DNA of 22,531 nucleotides. Source: Actinocrinis sp035946395. Lineage in GTDB: Bacteria; Actinomycetota; Actinomycetes; Streptomycetales; Catenulisporaceae. Positions 1 through 7,204 of the stretch are shown here, piece after piece. Every line of letters begins with the position of its first letter. The stretch's first letter is position 1. The notes under the pieces are model-generated. The model made no database searches. It worked only from the letters and a program-made list of their open reading frames with translations, and was not told the origin of the DNA. Location of the stretch: positions 1 through 22,531 of the forward strand of contig NZ_DASYZI010000153.1 of assembly GCF_035946395.1 (NCBI RefSeq). The letters are read 5' to 3'. The position numbers and the translations under genes were made by a program.

Positions 1-17
1 CGCAACCTGAGAATGCG

Positions 18-794
18 TCAGCCTTGGCCCCATACTGTGGGCAATTCCCAAGACTGGGTCGAATTACCACTCGTGCAGTTCTCTATCGTGAGTTGATATG
101 CATTATTGTTGGACACAGGATGGGCGGTAAGGCAGCCAATATACCCATCATTGTGGATCGTGAAATTACCGCTGCCGTCCGACTCGAACCACCAGTATTG
201 ATACTTAGTTCCTGCGAAACTTGAAATATAGACCCCAGGATTTTGCTGGCCCGTGTCGCTTGTTGTAGTCATTACCTCTGAATCCTTCATAAAGTTTCGA
301 ATGATAAATAGCCGCTCATGCTCGACCATTGTATAACTGCCAGTCCCAACTCGACTCCATTTCTGTCCGTTGAGTTCGTCGTTTTCACCCCATCCGACCA
401 CCTTTGTGCCGTCGCTAGTATTGCCAAGAACCAGGTCGGCAGCAAGATTGTTATATCCTACGCTAATTATTCGCCCCGCTGGGAGATCTTGGAAGCTCGG
501 GCTCGCTAGTTGGCTGCTGTCAGTAAATGGCGCACTGGGTCCGGTGCTACTCGAGATGACGGGGAGTTGAGTGGTTTGTGTCGCCCGTGGCGTCGAGGTA
601 CTACCTGACCCACTATAAGTGAGGGCGACTACTGCGGCCACTGCTGATACAACGGCGGCACTCGATCCCACGGCAGTCCAAAATGTGCCGGACTTATTCT
701 TAAAGATCTCAAACAAACTTGACTCCTTCAGCGAGGGCAGCACATTGATAGGCGCAACCTGCCTCAGGATACTGCTACGCGAGTTCGAGACCAA
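18..794 (-). CDS. Membrane-anchored ricin-type beta-trefoil lectin-like protein
   Basis: The 258-residue product has a basic/polar N-terminus, one hydrophobic segment at about residues 37-60 (FWTAVGSSAAVVSAVAAVVAL), a Ser/Thr/Pro-rich linker to about residue 100, and a C-terminal domain with three QxW-type motifs (QKW, QYW, QSW). QxW repeats mark ricin-B-like beta-trefoil sugar-binding domains. The arrangement suggests a membrane-anchored protein with an extracellular carbohydrate-binding domain; no catalytic domain is visible. The start is a TTG with a short AGG-containing stretch just upstream, so it is uncertain. Base composition is clearly less GC-rich than the genes beyond 5.7 kb, which suggests horizontal acquisition together with the neighbouring integrase remnant. 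The lectin assignment is moderate; the biological role is unknown. Confidence 0.6.
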   Translation of the reverse strand: MVSNSRSSILRQVAPINVLPSLKESSLFEIFKNKSGTFWTAVGSSAAVVSAVAAVVALTYSGSGSTSTPRATQTTQLPVISSSTGPSAPFTDSSQLASPSFQDLPAGRIISVGYNNLAADLVLGNTSDGTKVVGWGENDELNGQKWSRVGTGSYTMVEHERLFIIRNFMKDSEVMTTTSDTGQQNPGVYISSFAGTKYQYWWFESDGSGNFTIHNDGYIGCLTAHPVSNNNAYQLTIENCTSGNSTQSWELPTVWGQG

Positions 795-951
795 ATACCT
801 ATTTCGGGATTGCGTAGCGTCGGCACAAGTGCACGCTACTCATTGCAACCCGGAGCGCCCCTACGCGCCCCTGCTTCTTGCCTTAGCGTGTAGTTAATTT
901 GCTGTATTTGGTATTGTTGTCGAGGAATCTCGCCTCCGACGGACTCAATAG

Positions 952-1182
952 CACACAGCCTGTGATCGAACGGTCCGCCTACACGGTGCGCGACACGGCT
1001 TCGCGACGCTGATGGCCGATGCCGGCGTTGAGCCTCGACTTCTTATGGAGCTGATGAGGCACTCGGAGATCGGCATCACGATGAACGTCTACACGCACGT
1101 CGTCGAGAAGTCGAAGCGGGAAGCCATCAAGATCATGGATGCGCTTTTGCGGCCACCACGTCACAAGATCCCGCCGCGCTGA
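952..1182 (+). pseudogene. Tyrosine recombinase (phage/ICE integrase), C-terminal remnant
   Basis: Only the last 76 codons of an integrase remain open; an in-frame TAG at 949-951 lies just upstream. The remnant keeps the HxxR box (LHGARHGFATLMADAG, His codon at 982, Arg codon at 991), the later MRHSEIGITMNVYTHV block with the nucleophilic tyrosine, and a basic tail ending at TGA 1180-1182. The N-terminal arm- and core-binding domains and the first catalytic Arg are missing, so it cannot be active. The gene end lies 55 bp from the tRNA 3' half at 1238, the classic int-next-to-att arrangement of actinobacterial integrative elements. I infer a decayed integrative element to the left of the att core. 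Confidence 0.75.
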
Positions 1183-1199
1183 TGTCAGAATCTGATGCC

Positions 1200-1233
1200 A
1201 AAGGCCCCTCGCCGTAGCTGGTGAGGGGCCTTT
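1200..1233. terminator. Bidirectional intrinsic terminator after integrase remnant
   Basis: Perfect 11-bp inverted repeat AAAGGCCCCTC (1200-1210) / GAGGGGCCTTT (1223-1233) with a 12-nt loop, followed by T on the + strand and preceded by A. It lies between the integrase stop and the tRNA 3' end and could terminate both. Confidence 0.7.
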
Positions 1234-1237
1234 TGGC

Positions 1238-1281
1238 TGGTGCCCCCGGCAGGATTCGAACCTGCGCACCCGCCTCCGGAG
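1238..1281 (-). tRNA. 3' half of a tRNA-Arg(CCG) gene, probable att core
   Basis: Read on the minus strand this is an anticodon loop CTCCGGA (1281-1275, anticodon CCG), the 3' anticodon strand GGCGG, a four-base variable region GTGC, a perfect T-arm GCAGG-TTCGAAT-CCTGC (1265-1249), the acceptor 3' strand CGGGGGC, discriminator A and encoded CCA (1240-1238). The 5' half is absent: no GCCCCCG acceptor strand or D-arm is found to the right, and the bases before the loop (ACCCG) do not pair with GGCGG. Anticodon loop to 3' end is the usual crossover core of tyrosine integrases, so this is most likely an att duplicate rather than a functional tRNA. Degeneration of a once complete gene is the alternative. 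Confidence 0.6.
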
Positions 1282-1430
1282 CGGGTGGCTCTTTCAAGCA
1301 AACGGCCTGGTCAGCCACATAATCACGCCCGGCCCGGGGCCTTCAGGCACACATCAGGCAAACGATCTCGTTGCAGGCCGCCGCACCCCTCGCTTGGCGT
1401 AGGGTGCCGCTCGCCGCCCGCGCCGCCGCC

Positions 1431-1524
1431 GTTGTGACACTTGTGACAGCCCCCCCGGAGCAGTGTCACAATCGAAATAGGCCCTCTGACCAGCCCGAAA
1501 GGCGAGTTGTGACACTTGTGACAC
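1431..1524. repeat. Iteron-like TTGTGACA repeat array
   Basis: An 18-bp direct repeat, GTTGTGACACTTGTGACA, occurs at 1431-1448 and 1506-1523, starts 75 bp apart. Each copy is itself two tandem TTGTGACA units. A fifth copy is inverted between them (GTGTCACAA, 1463-1471). The layout resembles iterons, recombinase arm sites or operator clusters of a plasmid or integrative element. The binding protein is not known. Confidence 0.6.
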
Positions 1525-1561
1525 CTACATGCACGGCGCTGAGCCTCGATACGCAACCAAC

Positions 1562-1586
1562 GTGGCCCGGTCGATGACCGGGCCAC
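1562..1586 (+). terminator. Terminator-like hairpin used as group II intron target
   Basis: Perfect 11-bp stem GTGGCCCGGTC / GACCGGGCCAC with a 3-nt apparent loop. If the intron is removed, the sequence after the stem becomes TCGTGTTTCT, a T-rich tail as expected for an intrinsic terminator. The intron begins seven bases after the stem. Confidence 0.65.
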
Positions 1587-2098
1587 TCGTGTTGTGCGCC
1601 CAGCATGGGCGGTTGCTTGGGGGTGTGAGTCCCCTGGAGGAAGAGGTGGTACTGACTCCGAGCCGGAGGCAGGGGCGTCGTCGTGAGGCGGGGTCTGGAG
1701 GAAGCCCGAGGCGGGACCTGTGCACCGAGGGACACGAATCACGTATGAGGCGGTCCGGTCGGGTGAGCCAGCAACGGATGGTGAAGCCCGTGACCACCAA
1801 GAAGGCTGGGGCGTAAACGTGGCGGTGGTACAGGGATGGTGATCGTTCTTACCTGGGGAGGTCTGTCGGGGTGTCGGTTGTGCTGTGTGCTCGCCGCGCC
1901 GACGGTTTGCGCTGAGAGGTGTGGGCTGACCTGGCAGAAGTCAGCAGAGGTCGTAGTACCGGCCGGGATGTGTGTGGTGGGCCGGGAAGGGCCGAACGTC
2001 ATGTGGAACGGGTGATCTGGTGGTGCTCGTGCCGGTCGCGGTGATCGCAGCCATCCCGCGCAGCGCGGGCCTGGCGTGGAAGGGGACGGTGCAGTCCG

Positions 2099-3433
2099 TT
2101 GAGTACCGCGGCAGAGCGTAGCGATCGGTCGGCGCCCGCTGGGGAGGTCGTTCACCGCGATCAGGAGGGTCTGTGGCAGCGAATGCTGTCGCTGGCCAAC
2201 CTGATGGCGGCGCTTAATCGAGTCGAGGCCAACCGGGGCGCCCCGGGTGTGGACGGCATGACTACGGAGCAACTGCGGCCGTGGCTGCGTGAGCACTGGG
2301 TGCAGGTACGGGAGGAACTCGACGCTGGGGTATTTCGGCCGTGGCCGGTGCGCCGGGTGACGATTCCCAAGCCCGGGGGCGGTTCGCGGATGCTCGGGGT
2401 GCCCCGGGTGCTGGATCGTTTTGTTCAGCAGGCGATAGCTCAGGTTCTCGTGCCGGTCTTCGATCCGGGGTTTTCCGGGTCGTCGTTCGGGTTTCGTCCC
2501 GGCCGTTCCGCGCACCAGGCGGTGCGGGTGGCGCGGCGGGCGATCGAGGAGGGTCACCGCTGGGTGGTGGATCTTGATCTGGACCGGTTCTTCGACCGGG
2601 TTCAGCATGATGCGCTGATGGCCAGGGTGGCTAGGAAGGTCGATGATCGCAGGCTGTTGCGGCTGATCCGCCGGTTCCTTCAGGCCGGGATCATGGACGG
2701 CGGGATTGTGTCGGCGAGCAGCGAGGGGACCCCGCAAGGGTCTCCGCTCTCTCCGGTCCTGTCGAACATCATGCTCGATGACCTGGATCGGGAGTTGTGG
2801 CGGCGTGGTCTGCGGTTCGTGCGTTACGCCGATGATATTCGCATCTTCGTGCGCAGCAAACGGGCCGCTACCAGGGTGCTGGCCTCGATCGCGAAGGTGA
2901 TCGAGGCCAGGCTCCATCTGAAGGTGAACCGGGAGAAGTCGAGGGTGGTTCCGGCGTCTGTCATGACGATGCTGGGGTTCGGCTTCTACTTCGTCCGGGG
3001 CGGCAAGGCCAGGATCCGGGTCGATCCCAAGGCGCTGAAGCGCCTGAAGTTCCGAATCAAACAACTGACCTCGCGGCGGTGGTCGATCGCGATGGAAGAA
3101 CGGATCGAGACGATCAACCGCTACATCGTCGGGTGGATGGGCTATTTCCGGCTCGCGGACACTCCGAAGGTGTTCGCCGAGTTGGACAAGTGGCTGCGCC
3201 GCAGGATGCGGCAGATCCGGTGGAAGGAATGGAAGCGCTACTCGGCCAAACGCCGGAACCTGCGCCAGCTGGGCATCCCGGAGCGCTTGGCGCGGGAATG
3301 GGCTGCCAGCAGCAAGGGCTACTGGCGGGTCGCGAAGTCGCCCGTCCTGGACCGGGCGCTGCCCAAATCCTACTGGGCCGACCAGGGCTTGAAACTGCTG
3401 AATCCGACCTGGCAGAGATTGAGATCAGCATGA
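2099..3433 (+). CDS. ltrA: Group II intron reverse transcriptase/maturase
   Basis: The 444-residue protein carries reverse transcriptase domains in order: an N-terminal segment with NRGAPGVDGMT (about 45-55), the fingers IPKPGG (about 90), PRVLDRFVQQAI, the FGFRPGRSAHQA block, VVDLDLDRFFD (about 155-165), EGTPQGSPLSP (about 210-220), and the catalytic YADD at 243-246. The C-terminal half holds the group II maturase-specific X domain (INRYIVGWMGYFRLAD, about 340-355). There is no HNH endonuclease domain after it. The protein would bind the intron RNA, assist splicing and copy it into DNA at the target. The start is TTG with AAGGGGA at 2080-2086 as ribosome binding site. The lack of an endonuclease fits class C introns, which use single-stranded or terminator-associated targets. 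Confidence 0.93.
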   Translation: MSTAAERSDRSAPAGEVVHRDQEGLWQRMLSLANLMAALNRVEANRGAPGVDGMTTEQLRPWLREHWVQVREELDAGVFRPWPVRRVTIPKPGGGSRMLGVPRVLDRFVQQAIAQVLVPVFDPGFSGSSFGFRPGRSAHQAVRVARRAIEEGHRWVVDLDLDRFFDRVQHDALMARVARKVDDRRLLRLIRRFLQAGIMDGGIVSASSEGTPQGSPLSPVLSNIMLDDLDRELWRRGLRFVRYADDIRIFVRSKRAATRVLASIAKVIEARLHLKVNREKSRVVPASVMTMLGFGFYFVRGGKARIRVDPKALKRLKFRIKQLTSRRWSIAMEERIETINRYIVGWMGYFRLADTPKVFAELDKWLRRRMRQIRWKEWKRYSAKRRNLRQLGIPERLAREWAASSKGYWRVAKSPVLDRALPKSYWADQGLKLLNPTWQRLRSA

Positions 3434-3434
3434 C

Positions 3435-3508
3435 GAACCGCCGGATGCGTGACCCGCATGTCCGGTGGTGTGGGAGGAGGGCCGGGCAACCCGACCCTCC
3501 TACCCGAT
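3435..3508 (+). ncRNA. Group II intron domains V and VI
   Basis: Domain V (3435-3471) folds as a 9-bp stem ACCGCCGGA / UCCGGUGGU (one G-U), a two-base bulge region and an upper AUGCG/CGCAU stem with a small loop. Domain VI (3472-3508) is a GGGAGGAGGG / CCCTCCTACCC hairpin; the unpaired A at about 3502 is the likely branch point. These two domains form the catalytic core and lariat branch site. Confidence 0.8.
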
Positions 3509-3599
3509 TCTACACTCCTAGCATTGGCATCTGCGCTTACCAGACCTTTGACACGTCGCCTAGGATGCGCCGGGAAGCGCGCATAGACGGAGTGGGCGG

Positions 3600-4151
3600 A
3601 TGGATCTGGCAACTCAGGCGATCACGATCGTCGGCGTCCTGCTCGGCGCGCTTACGTCGTACGCGACGGGCTTCCTGATCGAGCGGAGCAAGGACCGCCG
3701 CAGCCTTAACGCTCGGTGGGATGAACGAAAACTTGAGACCTACGTCGCGTACGTCGCCCGGGTGCGGGATGTGGTCTATGCGAGCGTGCTTGTCTATGAG
3801 GTCAGGGAAGGTCTGCGCGCGATAGACCGCAGTCACGATGCGTTGATGCTCGCGCTCACAGACGCTGAGCGGTCGCGGGCGCTCATGTTCGAGCAGTTGG
3901 TCATGCTGGGCGGCCCGGACGTCGTAAGTACTGCGCACGAGTTGAATCGCGCTATCGCCGCTATCGACTGGCGTGTCCGCGGGTTGGTCGACGTAACGCT
4001 TCAGGAGTGGCAGGACCTCCACGTCCGCGCTTTCCAGTTGATCAACGTTTTTCACGAGAAGGCACGTGCCGACCTCGGTGTGATCGGCCAACTTGCGTCC
4101 GATCACTCGAACCTGACACTCAACCTGCCGCCTTCCCGATTGGAAGGTTAG
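3600..4151 (+). CDS. Hypothetical protein with one N-terminal membrane segment
   Basis: The 183-residue product starts with a hydrophobic helix (about residues 5-26, ending before IERSKDRRS) and continues as a mostly alpha-helical, charged cytoplasmic-type region containing WDERKLETYVAYVARVRDVV and several Glu/Arg-rich helices. I recognise no family; the architecture (N-terminal anchor followed by a helical stretch starting KDRR...RWDERKLE) resembles small actinobacterial hypothetical proteins often carried by plasmids or near mobile elements. The ATG has GGAG at 3589-3592. It lies between a group II intron and an IS4-family element, and its stop codon (4149-4151) is only three bases before the insertion-sequence terminal repeat. 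The native C-terminus may therefore have been lost on IS insertion. Confidence 0.65.
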   Translation: MDLATQAITIVGVLLGALTSYATGFLIERSKDRRSLNARWDERKLETYVAYVARVRDVVYASVLVYEVREGLRAIDRSHDALMLALTDAERSRALMFEQLVMLGGPDVVSTAHELNRAIAAIDWRVRGLVDVTLQEWQDLHVRAFQLINVFHEKARADLGVIGQLASDHSNLTLNLPPSRLEG

Positions 4152-4154
4152 GAC

Positions 4155-4172
4155 CAACGCTGTTCAGTTAGG
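4155..4172 (+). repeat. Left terminal inverted repeat of the IS4-family element
   Basis: CAACGCTGTTCAGTTAGG; differs at one base from the reverse complement of the right end. It sits three bases after the stop of the upstream unknown gene. Confidence 0.82.
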
Positions 4173-4187
4173 TGCTGGTCGGCTGTG

Positions 4188-5543
4188 TCAATCGGGGCTG
4201 GCCAGCACGGTGATGCTGAATGTGCTCTTGTAGGTGGTTCGATCGATGGCCGGGCCTCGGGCGTTGTACTTGGACAGCGCCCGTTTCACGATCCGTTGTT
4301 TGATTCGTTGTCGGCGTGCCGGTTGGAGGCGCTGGAGTACGCGGCGGCCGATGGCTCCGACCAGGTCGGCCTCCTCTTCGGCGATGATGGCGTGAGCGAG
4401 GATGAGCTGGTCGCGGGCGGCCTGCAGCGCGACGGTGAAGCTCGCGCGGTCCGGGTCGGTGTCCGGCACGCTGTCGGTGGCGTCCGTCATGACGGTACGC
4501 AGCAACTGGTAGGCGGTGAGCAGCGCGTAGAGCTCCTGCTCGACCCCGTCGGGTGTTCTGGCCCGCAGCACCCGCCCTCCCAATATCGTGTCCTTCATCT
4601 CCGCATAACAGGTCTCTACTTCCCATCTCTCGTGGTAGAGGCGCACGAGGGAGAGCGCCGGATACTCCCGAGGGTCGGTGAGCGTGGTCACCAACCGGTA
4701 GGTACCGGTAGCGCGCCCGGTGCGGGTGCGCACGCAGATCTCCGCGTCGATCACCCGGACGGTGACCGCGCCGACGCGCGCGAGATGCGTGCCGTCGGCC
4801 AGCCGGCCGATCGAGGGCAACTTGCGTGCGGCCTTGACCCGGATCAGCAGCTCGGCACGGGTCTCGGCGATCTTCTCGATCAGTTTCTGGGCGGCGAAGT
4901 TGCGGTCGGCCAGCAGCAGCATCCCCGCGTGCAGGTGGCCGAGCAGGTCTTCGGCGTAGGTGGTCTCCCCGACTTTGTCGGTGCCGAACACCGCACCGAT
5001 CACCGACCGGGTTCCGCAGGCGACCAGCGCCAGCAGCCGCACCTGGGGGTACCCGGTCTCGCCGCGCACGCTGCGATGCTTGGGGAAACGCGCGAGATTG
5101 GCCCTGCTGTCGGCGGCGTACAGGATCGTGCCGTCGATCGCGCAGGTCACAAGGCCCCGGTAGGTGCACGCGCCGCGGGCGAGCGTGGGCGCGGGCCCGC
5201 AGATCAGCGCGAACAGGGCCCGTAGTGGCCCGGCCCCGAGGCGGACGCGGGCTTGGCGCAGCGCACTGGCGCACGGCCGCGCCACGCCCTGGTCCCCGAG
5301 CCCGACGCACAGTTTGTCCCACACCTGTGTGTAGCCCAGGTCCGCGAACAGCGCGGCGGCCAGCAGCAGGTAGACCACCACCCGCGCGGGCAGCACCCGC
5401 ACCCGCGCCTGAACCCGTCCGGTACTTTCGAGCACGTCATCGATCATCTCGAAGGGCACGACCCGGGTCAGCTCACCGAGATGCCCCGGCGCGCACGCCC
5501 CGGCCGCTACCCGAACCGAACGCGATATGGAAACCTGGTCCAA
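4188..5543 (-). CDS. IS4-family DDE transposase
   Basis: The 451-residue product has an N-terminal helical domain of the IS4 N-terminal type (about 10-110) and a DDE catalytic domain with the insertion usual for IS4. The likely catalytic residues are D137 (CAIDGTILYAADSR), D213 (LLLADRNFAAQ) and E310. The family signature Y-x2-R-x3-E-x6-K is exact: Y303, R306, E310, K317 in YHERWEVETCYAEMK. It cuts and pastes the element by acting on the terminal inverted repeats. The start is TTG with AGGGG about ten bases upstream. The frame is uninterrupted and all catalytic residues are present, so the enzyme looks active. Confidence 0.92.
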   Translation of the reverse strand: MDQVSISRSVRVAAGACAPGHLGELTRVVPFEMIDDVLESTGRVQARVRVLPARVVVYLLLAAALFADLGYTQVWDKLCVGLGDQGVARPCASALRQARVRLGAGPLRALFALICGPAPTLARGACTYRGLVTCAIDGTILYAADSRANLARFPKHRSVRGETGYPQVRLLALVACGTRSVIGAVFGTDKVGETTYAEDLLGHLHAGMLLLADRNFAAQKLIEKIAETRAELLIRVKAARKLPSIGRLADGTHLARVGAVTVRVIDAEICVRTRTGRATGTYRLVTTLTDPREYPALSLVRLYHERWEVETCYAEMKDTILGGRVLRARTPDGVEQELYALLTAYQLLRTVMTDATDSVPDTDPDRASFTVALQAARDQLILAHAIIAEEEADLVGAIGRRVLQRLQPARRQRIKQRIVKRALSKYNARGPAIDRTTYKSTFSITVLASPD

Positions 5544-5644
5544 CAGCGGAGCCCCTGTTCCGAGGACGTCTTGGAGTGACAGCCCTCTTCTACAGGAGCT
5601 CCGCTGCCTTGCCTACCGACAGGCCTTGACACGCGCCCGCCACG

Positions 5645-5662
5645 CCTAACTGAACGGCGTTG
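5645..5662 (-). repeat. Right terminal inverted repeat of the IS4-family element
   Basis: CCTAACTGAACGGCGTTG, 17/18 complementary to the left repeat at 4155-4172. It ends about 80 bp before the MFS exporter start, so the IS lies in or near that gene's promoter region. Confidence 0.82.
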
Positions 5663-5743
5663 CGATTAATCCGCGGCGCGTGCCTGTCTGTACCGACGGG
5701 CCGCGCCGCGGTCCGTTCGACGGGGCTATGGCCGGGAGGACTC

Positions 5744-7204
5744 ATGCGGGACATCGGCAGGTCGAGCCAGCGCTGGACGCTGGCGCTGACCTCGGTGGGC
5801 GCGATGATGGTGGCGCTGGACGGCACCGTGGTCGCGACCGCCCTGAACAGGATCCGCGTCGATCTGGGCGCGTCGATCGACCAGCTGGAATGGACGGTCA
5901 ACGCCTACATCCTCAGCTTCGCGGTGCTGCTGATGACCGGCGCGGCGCTCGGGGACCGGTTCGGGCGGCGCCGGCTCTTCGCCGTCGGGCTCGGCCTGTT
6001 CACGGTCGCGTCCGCGCTCTGCGCGCTCGCTCCGGGGATCGGCTGGCTGATCGCCGCGCGCACGGTGCAGGGCTGCGGCGCGGCGTTGATCATGCCGCTG
6101 GCGATGGCGCTGCTCAGCGCCGTATACCCACCGGAGCGCCGGGCGCGGGCGCTGGGCCTCTTCAGCGGCCTGATGGGGGTCGCGGTGGTGGTCGGGCCGG
6201 TCGCCGGCGGACTGGTGACGCAGAGCCTGGCCTGGCAGTGGATCTTCTGGCTGAACGTGCCGCTCGGCGTGGCCGGGGTGCCGCTGGCGCTGCGGCGGCT
6301 GCCGGAGAGCCGCGGACCGGCGGGGTCGGTGGACGCCACGGGGCTCGCGCTGATCACCCTCGGTGCGTTCGGGCTGGTCTGGGGCCTGGTGACGGCCAAC
6401 TCGGACGGCTGGGCCTCGGCGCGGGTCGACGTGGCGCTCGCGGGGGGCGCTGCGTCGGTCGTGCTGTTCGTCCTCTGGGAGCTGCGCGCCCGCGAGCCGA
6501 TGGTGCCGATGGCGCTCTTCCGCTCGCGCGGATTCTCCGCGGGCAACGGCGGGTCGGTGTTCCTTTACGCCTCGCTCTACGGCGCGCTGTTCTTCATCTC
6601 GCAGTTCTTCCAGACCGGCCTCGGCGATCGGCCGCTGACCGCCGGACTGCACATGCTCGCCTGGACCACCGGGGTGACCGTCGTCGCGCCGCTGGCCGGA
6701 GCCTGGACGAACCGGATCGGGGCCCGGCGGCTCGCGGTCACCGGCCTGGCGCTCCAGGCCGCCGGGATGTTCTGGGTCTCCCTGATCGCCCGCACGGATA
6801 TGCCCTACTGGCAGATGATCACACCGCTGATCATCGCGGGCTGTGGTCTGTCCATGGCGATGCCCGCGGCGCAGATCTCGGTGATCAACGCGGTGCCGCC
6901 GACACAGATCGGCAAGGCGTCGGGCGTCTTCAACACGCTGCGCCAGTTCGGCAGCGCGCTCGGGATCGCGGTGCTCGCGCCGATCTTCACGGCCGCGGGC
7001 AGCTATGCGACACCGCGCACGTTCACCGACGGCTTCACGGCGGCGATCGCCGTTTGCGCAGGGCTCTCGCTGGCCGGGGCGGTCGCCTTCCTGGCCATTC
7101 CGGGGGCGGCGCGTAAGGCCGTGACAGCTGCTGCGGCCACGGTTGACAAGCCACTGTCGGTACGCGATGCGATGCTAGAGCCAGCGGGGAGCGTGAAGGA
7201 GTGA
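5744..7204 (+). CDS. MFS drug/proton antiporter, DHA2 (14-helix) family
   Basis: The 486-residue polytopic membrane protein has hallmark DHA2 motifs: LDGTVVATALNRIRVDLG in helix 1 (motif D1), LGDRFGRRRLF in the first cytoplasmic loop (motif A), and a motif C-like GVAVVVGPVAGGLV in helix 5. About 14 hydrophobic segments can be counted. It probably exports a toxic or antibiotic-like compound using the proton gradient; the substrate cannot be read. I chose ATG 5744 because GGGAGGA lies at 5734-5740; the open frame extends upstream to 5660, without comparable ribosome-binding support and running to the edge of the IS terminal repeat. Its stop overlaps the sigma factor start by four bases, so the pair is translationally coupled. 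The IS4-family element ends about 80 bp upstream and may have altered its promoter. Confidence 0.88.
   Translation: MRDIGRSSQRWTLALTSVGAMMVALDGTVVATALNRIRVDLGASIDQLEWTVNAYILSFAVLLMTGAALGDRFGRRRLFAVGLGLFTVASALCALAPGIGWLIAARTVQGCGAALIMPLAMALLSAVYPPERRARALGLFSGLMGVAVVVGPVAGGLVTQSLAWQWIFWLNVPLGVAGVPLALRRLPESRGPAGSVDATGLALITLGAFGLVWGLVTANSDGWASARVDVALAGGAASVVLFVLWELRAREPMVPMALFRSRGFSAGNGGSVFLYASLYGALFFISQFFQTGLGDRPLTAGLHMLAWTTGVTVVAPLAGAWTNRIGARRLAVTGLALQAAGMFWVSLIARTDMPYWQMITPLIIAGCGLSMAMPAAQISVINAVPPTQIGKASGVFNTLRQFGSALGIAVLAPIFTAAGSYATPRTFTDGFTAAIAVCAGLSLAGAVAFLAIPGAARKAVTAAAATVDKPLSVRDAMLEPAGSVKE

Larger units (their letters stand above)
1284..1593. other. Non-coding spacer of degraded mobile-element DNA
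   Basis: No credible gene is seen between the tRNA remnant and the intron. The stretch holds the TTGTGACA repeat array (1431-1524) and the hairpin at 1562-1586, both listed separately. Reading frames here look like chance openings in GC-rich DNA. Confidence 0.5.
1594..3508 (+). mobile_element. Group II intron, class C-like, apparently full length
   Basis: The 5' end GTGCGCCCAGC is a typical bacterial group II intron start (GUGYG). The 3' end carries domain V and domain VI and stops at CTACCCGAT, about 1.9 kb in all. The open reading frame for the reverse transcriptase/maturase (2099-3433) lies in domain IV and ends two bases before domain V, as in compact bacterial introns. The insertion point just downstream of a terminator hairpin and the absence of an endonuclease domain in the protein both point to class C. 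Both ends and the ORF are intact, so the element may still be mobile. The exact ends are inferred from consensus and from the T-rich tail recreated by joining the exons. Confidence 0.88.
4155..5662 (-). mobile_element. IS4-family insertion sequence, complete
   Basis: About 1.5 kb bounded by 18-bp terminal inverted repeats that match at 17 of 18 positions (4155-4172 and 5645-5662), with a single transposase gene reading leftward. Similarity continues less strictly inside the repeats. I see no obvious target-site duplication: the flanks TTAGGAC and CGATTAAT differ. Either the insertion is old, or flanking DNA was rearranged, or the true tips lie a few bases away. Confidence 0.82.

Noticed and set aside
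1238..1341. A complete tRNA (for example Ser with long variable arm, or tRNA-Sec) extending right from the CCA end
   Set aside because: CTTGAAA to the right looks like a Ser anticodon loop, but its flanks do not pair and the GCCCCCG 5' acceptor strand is absent; only the 3' half of tRNA-Arg(CCG) is supported.
1431..1524. CRISPR array
   Set aside because: Only two long copies with one inverted unit between, no regular spacers and no cas genes.
1739..3064. Long leftward open frame across the intron
   Set aside because: It lies antisense to the clear reverse transcriptase and intron RNA, is Pro/Arg/His-rich and has no recognisable domain.
4185..5225. Rightward open frame across the IS
   Set aside because: Antisense to the transposase, which has all catalytic motifs in the leftward frame.
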